A stretch of DNA of 64,000 bases from Siphonodentalium dalli (Eukaryota; Mollusca; Scaphopoda; Gadilida; Siphonodentaliidae): contig CP136063.1 of the NCBI GenBank assembly GCA_032622095.1, positions 63,811,897-63,875,896 of the forward strand. The letters are read 5' to 3'. Below the pieces are notes generated by a model. That model did not search any database. It was given only the letters and a program-made list of their open reading frames with translations, and had not been told where the DNA came from. Shown here one piece after another: positions 34,626 to 45,733 of this stretch; positions within the stretch are counted from its first letter, which is position 1, and each line of letters begins with the position of its first letter. The position numbers and the translations under genes are program-made.

Positions 34626-35097
34626 TTTTGTTTTAGATTTAACTCTTTAGATATCTACTTCTTTTAAAGTGATTATGAAAAGTTCTGACTGTTGTGGTCT
34701 CCAGAGTCCCAGTCTTATCAGTCTTTGCAGTCTGGTGAGCGACCCCACAGTCATTGACTGTCTTGTTTATACAACAATTCCACCCAGGCGTCTCAACGGT
34801 ACGCAGTACCGCGTACTCGGGCATTTTTTGCGGTAACGGTGCTGGTGTGTAGATCCGCCGGTAATCGGTACTGTGGTTGCATATATGCACGTTCTTAGAT
34901 CAGGCTGTCTGGCAAAATACAGTAGTATCAAGTTTTGCTCTTTAAACTACACGCGATGCACATCGATCGTGATTGTATTCATGGCGTGAGAGGTCGGTCA
35001 CGGAAGGGTGGTTCCTGGTTTTTATGTGTCTATTATAACTCTCCAATGGTTGAATTCCAATTCTTTGAAAGCACGGCCTTGTATATACTTCATACCG
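34626..35097. other. No gene recognised
   Basis: Apparently unique sequence. No frame or repeat recognised. Confidence 0.4.
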
Positions 35098-35530
35098 TAT
35101 TTATGTTTACCCATAGTATGGTAAACATAGTGTCGTCGTCCGGATTGACCACTTGTCGTGGGTCCGTCCGTCCATCCGTCTGTCTGTCTGTCCGTAGATA
35201 CTTTATACGCATGGTGCGATAACTCGAACAATATCTATCCGACCGAAACCAAATTTTATATATGGGGTTTTCTCGGCCCAAAATACAGATCGAGTTCGAA
35301 AATGGGTTTGATCCGATATTTTTTATTTGAGTTACGGCCCTTTGACATAGAATTCATGCATGCTTCTATTGATCAACCATTTTTCAACTGATAGGAACCA
35401 AATTTTGTGAGTTTCTCAACTCAAAATACAGATCGAGTTCGAATATGGGTTAGATCTGATTTCTTATACCAGAGTTATGGCCCTTTTTCAACTAAGAATT
35501 GAACAGATTTGAGTTTTTGATAACCCAGGT
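35098..35530 (+). repeat. Family C element, copy 2
   Basis: Hairpin TATGTTTACCCATAGTATGG..GGTAAACATA, GTGTCGTCGTCCGG, (CCGTCTGT)n and two units with CAGATCGAGTTCGAA and AGAGTTATGGCCCTTTTTC. It shows the uninterrupted state of the point where A3 entered copy 1. Confidence 0.85.
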
Positions 35531-36607
35531 AGATTACAATTAACTACCCATAATGCCAGTTTATCTGCAATAGATCCTGTTCTGAGAGACTGCAGAAGAG
35601 ATGTCTTATTGAAATATATTAGTTATTTTTAGCCACTGTATATACCCCATACCATGATTCAATGGACTGTCCCATTCAGTTCTAAAGTTTTAATTGAAAT
35701 AGTCTATTATTCATTTGTAGGGATGTTCTCATTTTAAATTTCAATTAATGATTCTTCTGTGATATCTCCAGGTTTCTCCTCATCCACTTGCATGGATTTC
35801 TGTACTGGTAGTTAAAGATTAACACAGTACATTGTTACTTTGTAGGGATGTTTTACAGACAGTGTTGTTTACAGACACTGTTGTCTTATCTTAGACAAAA
35901 ATTAATCCTCACATTCCTTTGTTCCATGATATGATGTCATTGAAAATGATTAACTCTCTCCACATACCATATGGTTTTGATGCTTTTCATTTGATCATTC
36001 TCCTATATTATGTCCAGGTTGATGGTGATCCACTTTCGATTTGCATGGATTTAGGATTAAAATTAAACCATTCCATAGACACATATTATGCGATAGACAT
36101 ATATAATATTATCCCTTTCACTTTGATCCAGTAAGGGTTTCAATAAATCACCAATTGAATATTCATCATTAGAGGAAATGTCTTATTTTGAAATTCCCTC
36201 AATTGCATTTGGGCTCCAGTGTAATATTAATGGTGCTGGTATTCTTGAGACTGACTTATTTTATGGGTTTCTAAATCCAATGACATGCTTTTTATAGACT
36301 ATTTTGTGTTTGTCAGTTCATTAGTTTGTGTAAGATTAACCCCATTCTATCCGATTTGATAACTCAAATATTTCCATTGATTATGTTTATAGTTCTTGGC
36401 ATAGTTGACGAGAACACACCCCTGACCTGCATAGTGAGGGTCATTTGGTTTATTTGCTTAAAAATATTAATATCCTCCATCAATCCTGTTGACACAATGT
36501 GATAACTAAATATATTTCACATGATCACTGTATTAAGTGTGAATTGTTGAAACTTTTGCACTCATTGGTGTAAGGATTTATAAAATTTATAAAAAAAACA
36601 ATGGCTA
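35531..36607. other. No gene recognised
   Basis: AT-rich, apparently non-coding. The 71-codon frame at 35919-36134 has no features. Confidence 0.4.
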
Positions 36608-36665
36608 ATCGCTATCGCCAAGGTGTGGGTTAAACATCTGCCGATCATGATCGGCCTCTCGTTAA
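36608..36665 (+). repeat. Family E leader, solo copy
   Basis: CGCTATCGCCAAGGTGTGGG, TTAAACATCTGCCGATCATG and ATCGGCCTCTCGTT. CCGATCATGATCGG is a perfect palindrome. No family E tandem units follow. Confidence 0.8.
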
Positions 36666-37337
36666 ATTTAGTTTTTAAACTTCGTTCATTAAACTTGAAT
36701 AAACATATTATCGTTGATACATTTGGGTAGTTCTATGGCAAAGAGCCCAAACCATGTCTTTGTGAACTTTTCATCTCTACAACAAACATCATTTCATTAT
36801 GTGGATGCCATGAATATTACATGTACATGTAGCTGAGTTGGTTTCCTTGAAATACGAGACAAACAATTCCCGCGATACATCAAATGAAAATCTATAATGA
36901 ACAACCCAGTTTCGTTAAATAAACATCTTATAACCCCTCACACCTCCTAATTAGCCCCTAATTAATTTTAGACGGGCGGGTTGTCTTGGGGCGGGTTGTC
37001 TCGGAGTGAAACAGGCGGGTAGTCGTGATCGGCCTTTCGTTTCACTAATATATTTCAAATCAGTTCCTGCTTTTTGTTGGAACTTCACAAATCACTAACT
37101 TACATACACATCATTATAGACTATATTTTATATATTTCCCTTTTAATATACGCCTTATTTGAATTTGTGTTCGGTATTCATGTTGTTAGCGGCAATTTTG
37201 CCGAACTCTGGTTAATCCGTGCCGACAGATAATATTGTACCGTGACATAACCCTATACCAATAACTGAACTTGAATATTTGTGTATACATATGAACATAG
37301 GGGACAGTCTTCAGCAATGGGGGGGGGGTCATACTGG

Positions 37338-37424
37338 GGTCGTCCTGTTCACCCGGCGCCTATTGTTTCGGGTAGGTGTTGGGGCAGGTGTGATAATCCT
37401 CAACATCACAGAGCTATAGTTTTT
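37338..37424 (+). repeat. ~85 bp segment inverted at 45.4 kb
   Basis: TCGTCCTGTTCACCCGGCGC, CTATTGTTTCGGGTAGGTGT and GTGATAATCCTCAACATCAC are found in reverse complement at 45378-45465. The pair bounds about 8 kb that includes the MULE-type element. Confidence 0.85.
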
Positions 37425-37775
37425 ATGTTTACCCATACCATAGTATGGTAAACATAGTGTCGTTGCCCGGATTGACCACTCGTCGTTCGTCCGTCTGTCC
37501 GTCTGTCTGTCCGTAGACACTTTACGAGTAATGCGATAACTCAAACATTTTCTATCCGATCAAAACCAAATTTTGTATATGGGTTTCTCAGCCCAGATCG
37601 AGTTCGAATTTGGGTTTGATCCGAGTTTTTGTTACAGAGTTATGGCCCTTTTTCAACTTATAATTCACGCATTCTGCCATAACTCAAACATTTTTTATCT
37701 GATTGGAACCAAATTTGGTATGTGAGTTTCACAGCCCAAAATACAGATCGAGTCCGAATATGGGTTTGAAATGAG
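37422..37775 (+). repeat. Family C element, copy 3
   Basis: Hairpin TATGTTTACC/GGTAAACATA, (CCGTCTGT)n tract and two units with AAACATTTTCTATCCGATCA and CAGAGTTATGGCCCTTTTTC. Confidence 0.85.
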
Positions 37776-39069
37776 CGATGACATATGATACAGAGCTCTG
37801 GTGGGTCAAGCAAGATAAACATGCAACACTGGTGGCTGGCTGTTTGTTTATTCTAACTGTCAAATTGATTAATGGCAGCACAAGACTGGTGTTTCTCCTA
37901 TTCTTGAAATTTCATTACAGGGTGAGATAAGGGCCCCCCTCACCTATATAAGTGTCTTCTAAATTCCATTAATTTGCTTCAAAAATAATTAACCCTTTCC
38001 AAGGTTTCCATAGACACATGCTATAATGTACATGGACTCTTCCTCATATCTCTTAATATCTATTGGGTATCTTTGCACACTATTCACTTCTATCAATTTT
38101 GGTATTGACTGATTAATTGATTTTTGAAAAATATATTACCCCTTCAGACACGTGCTTTCAATTTGAAATTAAAACAACAGCTGATAGCCGATATGATTTA
38201 TCTATGCAATGGGAAACAGGCAGATAAATATACATGACTATTGTAAGTGATGACTTGTTTTGAAAATCAATATGGTAGATGTTAGTATTTCCAAGAACCT
38301 TATTTTCCCATTTGTTCACATTTTCATGGTTGATTGAATTTTAGGGGCCACAGAGCACTTAGAAGATTAACATTGAAGGTTGTGGCTTTTAGTGCCCAAG
38401 CTACTTGTAAAACATTGTAATGTGTGAAACCATTCAAATGAGGGCTAACTTACTTTCTTTTATATGAACGATTTAGTGGTCATAGGGGCCAGCATCCCCA
38501 TCATATTATGTCTGTATAACATTATATAGATAATACTTTTGAATTGTATAAACTACATATATTTTTGAAAACCATACACCCCTGTTATGAAACACTTAAT
38601 CTTATTTAATACACAGGTCAGATCTGATTTTATATCTGTCCATGTTTGATAAACAAATAACTGGGGAGAATGGGGGAAGGGGGGGGGGTAATTAAAGTAC
38701 CATTTAAATACGAGATGGAATCCCCTACATATATGTCGTTCTAAGCAATTATAATTTCTCTTTAGAAGTGAATAATCAATTTTGAATATCTGGCATGTCA
38801 AAAGTGGCAAAGATAGGGATTTATCACTTTTGCTTCCAATGAGTTAACTTAAACTCCTAAACATGTCCTCCGAAATCACTAAACCATTGGATCTCATAGT
38901 GAGAGGTCCTTGTGTGAATAGGGACAGAGTTATGAGATTTAAAACTACTCCTCCCCAACCCAAATACTTTAACCCTTTCTTAAGACAAATTATTGGAGCT
39001 TTTGATTTCAAGTTGGGTACTGATATATGGGTTAATTCCTGTGATCATATCTTTGACAAATAATCAGTT
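37776..39069. other. No gene recognised
   Basis: Apparently unique, AT-rich, with a poly-G run near 38680. No frame supported. Confidence 0.45.
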
Positions 39070-39132
39070 ATGGCTAGTCGCTATCGCCAAGGTATGGGTT
39101 AAACATCTGCCGATCGTGATCGGCCTCTCGTT
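39070..39132 (+). repeat. Family E leader, solo copy adjoining the MULE element
   Basis: CGCTATCGCCAAGGTATGGG, TTAAACATCTGCCGATCGTG and ATCGGCCTCTCGTTATC end eight bases before the MULE inverted end. CCGATCGTGATCGG is a near-perfect palindrome. Confidence 0.8.
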
Positions 39133-39139
39133 ATCATAA

Positions 39140-39495
39140 TTGTTACTGGGAATTGGTGGCGATGGCTAATTTCGACGGCGATGAGCGGCCGGACAAAGAG
39201 GATAATTGGGTTTTTGGATTTGTTAATTGACTCGGTGGAAATGGAACGAAGAAATGCACATGTGATATATTTCAACAAATTTATTAAATAATCAAGATAT
39301 ATATATAACAAATACTATCAATATAACATAACATGAATTATAGCACATTAATTATGGATACTGTTTGATACTGAATCCATGTATTCGACAATATCTAATT
39401 CGCCTGCGCCGAAAACTCTCTTGAAATGTCCGATGGAATTGTCAACTTTGCGATATCGCATCTTGCGTGGGCCAAGCCTTCCACCCGCTCTCAAT
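39140..39495 (+). repeat. Left inverted arm of the MULE element
   Basis: Contains the transposase 3' end, its 3' flank and a 22-codon open frame starting ATGGCTAATTTCGACGG at 39162. It pairs with 42831-43188 at high identity. Confidence 0.9.
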
Positions 39496-39657
39496 TTGAT
39501 GACGGTTGCTTCCTGGTAAGCTTGCTCTTTCTTCAGGAAATCTATCATCCTGAAGATGTTCGGGTGTGAACAAGACAACACCAACTGCAGTTTTCGGTGC
39601 CATCCTTCCACATGATTTGTCGTTCTTGGACCAATTGTGTCGTGGTGATTCCATATC
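39348..39657 (-). pseudogene. MULE transposase C-terminal exon
   Basis: Encodes GPRTTNHVEGWHRKLQ, then HPNIFRMIDFLKKEQAYQEA, an L.AGGR.GPRK.RYRKVDN block and a C-terminus ending SVSNSIHN. This is the conserved C-terminal part of animal MULE transposases that carry a FLYWCH domain. The frame is intact from about 39657 to the stop at 39348. An AG near 39660 or 39657 could be a splice acceptor, but phases with the upstream exon do not join cleanly. The catalytic DDE region that normally lies between FLYWCH and this part is absent. The right arm repeats the last 45 or so codons in inverse orientation (42831-42976). Confidence 0.8.
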
Positions 39658-39720
39658 TACTAATATAAAGAGCGTTGCCAGATTAATGAGAATGCGAAAT
39701 TAAATTTACTCAGTACATAC

Positions 39721-40027
39721 TTGCTATTTCTTCATGGTATAGCGTTGTTACTGGCTTGTTACTTGCCTTAACAAGCTTTTTGAGGTCTGCAATGAAGGAA
39801 TCTGCTGCTACCTGGTTGAAGTCAGGTTCGTGGTTATGGTTGCCGCTGTTGGGTGTCACCATATCGTTCACAGTGTTTGTGGTTGCACGGCAGTCTTTCT
39901 TACAACATCGCCAATGAATTCGATCATTTCTCCTTTATTTAACGGAGAATTTGTAGTCATCATATACCAGATACTTTCCACTTCTATTATTTGGAATATA
40001 ATATACGTTCACGTGTGTGCTTGCCAT
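39721..40027 (-). pseudogene. FLYWCH zinc-finger N-terminal exon of the MULE gene, with internal stop
   Basis: Starts at ATG 40027. It encodes a FLYWCH-type finger: GKYLVYDDYKF, then IHWRCCKKDCRA with the paired cysteines, then NHNHEPDFN with the paired histidines, then a helical ADSFIADLKKLVKASNKP stretch. FLYWCH domains bind DNA and are common at the N-terminus of MULE transposases. A TAA at 39935-39937 breaks the frame between the F/Y and W.C parts of the domain. The exon could end at CAA|GTATGT (39721/39720). With the catalytic core missing downstream, this is a defective gene. Confidence 0.8.
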
Positions 40028-40180
40028 CGTGTTTATGTCAGACTAAACTAAAGTGGGTGGTTTGGGGTGGCTGGCCCCGGGATTGTCGAAAGCGCCGAGA
40101 GGCCCTTTCCTTAATCCCTCATGTTGTTGCCTTTATTTAGAATAATAAAAAAAAAAAAATAAGCATTTTTATGATGAATT

Positions 40181-41087
40181 TTATTTCTTCTTCTTTCTTT
40201 TCTTTTTGGGATTTGACTTCTCCGTTGACGACTGTGGAGATGGAGGAGATTTCTGTTGGTGTTGTCGCATGAAGAGTTGGAATTTTTCTTGGTCTTTCAA
40301 GTGTTGCTCAAACTTTTCCTGATTTCGTTTCTCTGACTCCATCACTCTTTTCCGCAATCTCTCGGAGTCAGCAATGATTTCTTCTACATATCTGGTGGTG
40401 TCTGTACTGGTGTTGTTGTTGCTGGTGGTAGAGCTGGGGGACAGCGGGATGAGATGGAACTCCGGTGTCCATTGTGGCAAGCTGTCCAACTCCACCTCGA
40501 AGCTGGCGGCAGGAACAGAAGGGGTGGTTTCCTGCTCCCTTTCTCCGCTCGCCTCGACGACGACAGCTGAGACCTCCGGCAGATCAACGGAGTCCCTGCT
40601 ATAGCTGGTGCGATGTCGCCTGTCTCCATGCAGGTCGGGTCGTATGTGCGTCTCTCATACAACTCCGACCTACCGGCTGTGACACTGGACGTCGACGGCT
40701 GAACCACACGGGGATGGGTGACCGGCAGATCAACAGTCACCACATCTTCTTCTTCCATTTCGCCCGTCTGGCGGCGTCCCTTCGTCTTCTGGTTGGCGTC
40801 TTCTTCTTGGGAGGCCCATTCTTCCCACTCTTCATTGGACAGTGGGTGGTCTTGGAATTGGCGTCCCGGCCCTGAGATCTCTGGGTGCCAGCATCTTCAG
40901 TCCGGAACTCCAGGCAAAGGGTCAGGTAGCCACTGCTAGACTGGAGAGTCCAGTTAGCAATGTCCACTACCCGACACGTTTGCACTGCGGCCAACACAGC
41001 TTCGGGGATTAAGTCCATAAGCCTAATCCAAAACCGTCTCACTGGCGTTAAGCACGAGGGCAGCTGCACCCGGAGGCGCGGCCACAC
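40181..41087 (-). pseudogene. Unidentified frames carried inside the MULE element
   Basis: Three minus-strand frames appear to be successive parts of one protein. First is 41087-40737, with SSSGYLTLCLEFRTEDAG then a basic KKKTPTRRRRDAARRAKWKK tail. Next is 40758-40384, acidic after the start, then Pro-rich. Last is 40495-40181, with a charged helical stretch SERLRKRVMESEKRNQEKFE ending in KKKRKKKK. The overlaps suggest frameshifts or introns. The TP.RRRRD basic block resembles tails I associate with retroelement ORF1 or gag-like proteins, but this is a weak impression. GC content here is higher than in the neighbourhood, so the segment may be captured cargo. Confidence 0.4.
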
Positions 41088-41099
41088 AACTCACCCGTG

Positions 41100-42830
41100 C
41101 TCAACGCTCTGACTGAATTAAAGGAACTAATACAGCCAAAGCAATTATGACTGCCTCGCTCCACTCCCAGCCAGAGTTTTATGTCAGACCAGGGAATCTA
41201 ACAGTATATATATTCAGTAGTGAACTCTGCTTAAAACACTGATAATAATTCGTAATATATCTTTACAAACAAATAATAAAACGTGTAAAATAAATAAACT
41301 TAATATGGCTCATGCTATTAAACGTTATTCACCACCAACAGTTATGGACTGTGACAACACTGGACCGCAGGTGTTTTGATATGGACTATAATCTCCGCCG
41401 GCCAAGAAAGAGCAAGCTTACCAGGAAGCAACCGTCATCAAATGGACCTATCCCTACGTCCCGCCCACCTGTAGGCTGCATGGTTACTGTTACTACACAC
41501 CACAAGCCATCTCAATTCCGCTATCGCTTCAGTGCTAAAATAGCTTCCGATGAGAAAGGACTGTGTTGTTAAACGCCATGTAACACGATAATATAGCTCG
41601 TTCTTAATATCACGATTTTTAGATACCTTTGTGTGTATATATGCAACATGTAAAAGTGACTGTCGTTAGATATAAACAAAAATAGAACCAGTTTTTAAAC
41701 AAAAACAGGTGTGATTGTTAGGCCACTTCCGATAAACAACAAAGATAGATGTTTAGGCATACTTTGAATCAAACGGTGTAAATGAAGCCATTATGAAACT
41801 TCAATATCAAATAGCAAATTTAATATCGAAGCTATGCTAATGGTTCACACCTTGATGAAATAAATCAAACGGGGGTGTACATAGGGTAATTAATCTATAA
41901 TCCCTCTTTTGTCGAAATAAATATAACGATATCAGTTTACCATACACGAGCGTCCTGAATGAACCCTGGTGACATCAGGCCGGATGCAAAGGATTATCAA
42001 ATAATGGCCTTTTTAAATTCCACTACTTTTTTTTTCGGTAATAAAGTACATTAAAGAAAAAGCCGACTATCATGGAGTCAGTTACATGTTGCCATATCGA
42101 GGCAACAATGGCACAAAGTGAACTTGTTCGGCGAAGGTTGCGTGTATACACCGCGAAGCACGTGCAATGTGTGGAATTTCGTTGCTATTCTCTTGGAAAA
42201 CATCTGTTGATTCTCATTTACACGTACATTGTCGGAGGAAGCTTTAGATTCTCAAATGGATTCAGTAAGATCGACGTTCGTCCGAGATCCTACATGTTAG
42301 TGTGAATAGCAGACATTCGAACTCAATATTACCACGATGTTATAACAGCAACAAATGTAGGCCTATACACTTATAACGAAAAACACTTCACATAAAACAC
42401 ATACTCGCGGCACAATTAATATTCATAACGCATCATCGATCGGGACTACTATTTCACGTTTTAGTCTGAAATCTGTTTTATATAAATATTGAAATTTAAA
42501 TAACACTAGGATCCGAGTGTGGTCGTTGGCATGGTTTAATCCAGCGTAAAAAGATGTCATAGTTACTTTTCTATTTAGGAAACCGAACTAAAACATGTAT
42601 ACATATCGTTCGTCAACCGGACATGTTCCCCATGCACATATCAACACCATTGTAGCTTTTTAAGACATATTTTGCTCTCGTGTTCGTAAATTCCCTATAG
42701 CTTACAACTGTTGTTAGGGACCGGCTTGTGGTGCGATTCATATCACTAGGCAGGCGTATGTTGCTTCCGGGTTTAAGCTATCGGCTCATTGGCTATAATT
42801 GAAATTTGGGCGGTACCTATGGATAGGTCC
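41100..42830. other. Right interior of the MULE element, no supported gene
   Basis: The 77-codon frame at 42072-42305 starts with ATG but has no recognisable domain. The rest is AT-rich. Confidence 0.4.
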
Positions 42831-43188
42831 ATTGAGAGCGGGTGGAAGGCTTGGCCCACGCAAGATGCGATATCGCAAAGTTGACAATTCCATCGGACAT
42901 TTCAAGAGAGTTTTCGGCGCAGGCGAAATAGAAATTCTCGAATACATGGATTCAGTATCAAACAGTATCCATAATTAATGTGCTATAATTCATGTTATGT
43001 TATATTGATAGTATTTGTTATATATATATCTTGAGTATTTAATAAATTTGTTGAAATATATCGCATGTGCATTTCTTCGTTCCATTTCCACCCGAGTCAA
43101 TTAACAAATCCAAAACCCCCAATTATCCTCTTCGTCCGGCCGCTCATCGCCGTCGAAATTAGCCATCGCCACCAATTCCCAGTAACAA
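42831..43188 (-). repeat. Right inverted arm of the MULE element
   Basis: Inverse of 39140-39495. It includes the last transposase codons (ATGCGATATCGCAAAGTTGA region), here on the plus strand. Confidence 0.9.
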
Positions 43189-43433
43189 CAAGAAAACCAT
43201 AGTCAGAAATGGTAACGCCACCAAGATCGTATTATTAGCCATAAATATAAATAATAATACAATTATTCTATAAACTAGCTTTCAAATTTTATGCGGGAAA
43301 TTTGCGTACTTCCATATTTCAAGTTTTCCCGTTTCTCGTGGCATACATTACTTTCATCAAACTGTCTTCTTTATTACACAAGCTGATAGGCCCGACTTCA
43401 CCCGGGCTGTTTCCCATCTGCTTTCCGGTGAAA

Positions 43434-43960
43434 GGTGCGATTTGACCTTCAATTGACTATTTCGAAAGTCAAGGTCAGGTCAGGGTCATGATTTGTCCAG
43501 TCCAAAACACCCCCACCCGTAGAAAACTACCCATAGGTATCAAATTTCGTCGAAATCCGTCCGTTTTACCCAACTTGACCTTTAATTAACAATTTTGAAG
43601 GTCAAGGTAAGGTCAGAGTCATGATTTGACCCGTCCAAAACACCCCCCCCCCCCGACAAAAGTACCCATAGGTATCAAATTTCGTCGAAATCTATCCGTT
43701 TTATCCGAGTTGACCTTTGATTGGCCATATTGAAGGTCAAGGTCAGGCCGAGGTCACGATTTGACCCGTTCAAAACTCTCCTCGGACCAAAGTATCCCTA
43801 GGTATCAAATTTCGCCGAAATTTGTCCGTTTTACCCAAATTGACCTTGCATTGACAGTTTTAAAGGTCAAGGTCAGGTCGGGGTCACGATTTGACCCGTT
43901 CAAAACACTTCCCGGACACAAATACCCATAGGTATCAAATTACGTTGAAATCTATGGAAA
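43434..43960 (+). repeat. ~120 bp tandem array, second locus
   Basis: Four units with GGTCAAGGTCAGGTC.GGGTC, GATTTGACCCGTCCAAAACA, AGGTATCAAATTTCGTCGAA and CCGTTTTACCC. Related to 7620-7893. Confidence 0.9.
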
Positions 43961-44379
43961 GCCGAGGAGGACATGTTGGTTGCTAATTGCTAGATATACG
44001 ACGCGGTATTTTGAAGGTGTTTCAAACTAGGAGATAGAAGTATTCTGCCTTTCAAATGGTGATGAATTATAGTAGTTTATTCAAATTTTATGGCATAAAT
44101 TGTTATTAAAACCGTATATACTATAAAAAATTAATGACTCGAAAATTAAGTGGGCCTTTAAACAAAGTCACAATTGCATTTAGGCTCATCTCATACTCGT
44201 CCATTCAGCGATATTCTACTGCGCAGTTTGTTATAGCCTCCAGTATTTATTGAGCGTTATACCCCCAACTGTTATAATTTGCCTTTAGCAGGCGTACTCT
44301 TGCCTCAGATTATTGAGATATTATGTCACACATAATCACATTAAATCGCATCGTAACATAGCAATTGTGTGGGCTCCTT
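43961..44379. other. No gene recognised
   Basis: Nothing recognised. Confidence 0.4.
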
Positions 44380-45180
44380 GGCGTGAATATGTAATGAGAA
44401 ATAAGGTCATACGTAATGACATTAAACTCAAGAAAACCCTCGAAAACAAAACAAAATCACATTTAATGTTTTACGTTATTTCCTTCATAAAAAGAATCTT
44501 CGTGATAATGAACCCTCTCGTTACTTTAGAATATAGAATTAACCTTAAAATAAAAAAAATCTTTGGAACACAGAACCTTCGGAATAACGAACCTTCGGAT
44601 TGGTGAACCTTCGGAATAGCGAACATTCAGAGAAATTTCGGAATAGTGGACCTTCGGGATAGTGAACCTTCGGAATAGAGCCATGCCCCCCAATATTCAT
44701 ATTATATGCCCAGAGTTCAAAGGTATGGACCCATAAAATTCAAAACTTGGCCCTTAAAATAATGAACTCCAAATTGGAGCACACACAGAACACCACTTAA
44801 GTCAACTGAACCTATGTCATGTCCCAATGCGGGAGGGTCCATATATACCACAACATTCATAGTATATGCCAAGAATTCAAAGGTATGGGCCCACGTAATG
44901 ACATAAAATCTCAAGAAAACCAGCGAAAACAAAACAAAATCACATTTAATGTTCTAAGTTAAGTTATTTCCTCCTGTATCTGTATCGGTGCGCGCGCATG
45001 ATCAGTTCGGATGTGAGCGCACACTCCATATAAAGAATCTTTGTGAAAATCAACCCTCTCAAATTAGTCTCAATACTTTAAAATATAGAATTAACCTAAA
45101 AATAACAAAAACCTTCGGAATAGAGAACCTTCGGAATAGCGGACCTTCGGGATAGCAAACCTTCATAATAGAAGCATGTC
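44380..45180 (+). repeat. ~530 bp direct duplication ending in ACCTTCGGAATAG microrepeats
   Basis: ATGACATTAAA..TCAAGAAAAC, AAAACAAAATCACATTTAAT and AATATAGAATTAACCT occur near 44415, 44455 and 44532, and again near 44900, 44930 and 45078. Each copy is followed by ~17 bp units of GAACCTTCGGAATAGC (44565-44680 and 45106-45166). Confidence 0.8.
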
Positions 45181-45733
45181 CCCACAATTACACCGGTGAC
45201 GTAAACACATGTGCCAATCTTAGTTGTACTCTCGTAATTATCGGTACGATGAAACGGTGACGGAATCTGACGAGGTTTGCCGAATGTACAATCACCCATC
45301 GACCATGCGATACAAAAAAACCAAAAGCAATAAACACCACACTACGGTGGCGTAATTATGATTAAAACTATTGTCGGCAGCTCTGTGATGTTGAGGATTA
45401 TCACACCTGCACCAACACCTACCCGAAACAATAGGCGCCGGGTGAACAGGACGACCCCGTCACATCGTAATAACATATCAAAGAACAGGATCATGAATTG
45501 TTACTAACTTTATAACATTAAAAAAAACACTTTGGCCGAAAATCCGTCTATTAAAATACTCGAAATACTTCAAACACTCATGAAAGCGCAAATATTGTCG
45601 TATACTTTCTAGGAAGTCACCATTAGACCAATTTTGTATTCACCTAAAACAACACTTGTTTTTGGTTTCCAAATTCAGAAATCTATTTGAAACACAAATT
45701 AATACAACAGGTTCCAGTTTTAGACTTCATTTT
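45181..45733. other. Mostly unrecognised; includes inverted-repeat partner
   Basis: 45378-45465 is the reverse complement of 37338-37424. The rest shows no gene. Confidence 0.6.

Larger units (their letters stand above)
39140..43188 (-). mobile_element. Composite MULE-type DNA transposon with long inverted ends
   Basis: A 4.05 kb unit with inverted arms of 356 and 358 bp (39140-39495 and 42831-43188), both ending TTGTTACTGGGAATTGG outward. Inside are, on the minus strand, a core-deleted transposase gene and a separate cluster of frames (40181-41087). Each arm also contains the last part of the transposase gene, so one gene end has been duplicated in inverse orientation. MULEs often have long inverted ends and capture foreign sequence. 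No 8-10 bp target duplication was found. The element cannot move itself. Confidence 0.7.

Noticed and set aside
37422-37775. GTTCGAA-containing sequence as a possible tRNA or SINE B box
   Set aside because: The motif is part of family C units (GAGTTCGAA.TTGGG). There is no A box, clover-leaf or A-rich tail.
42072-42305. 77-codon plus-strand frame inside the MULE element
   Set aside because: Has an ATG but no recognised domain or conserved partner; could be chance.
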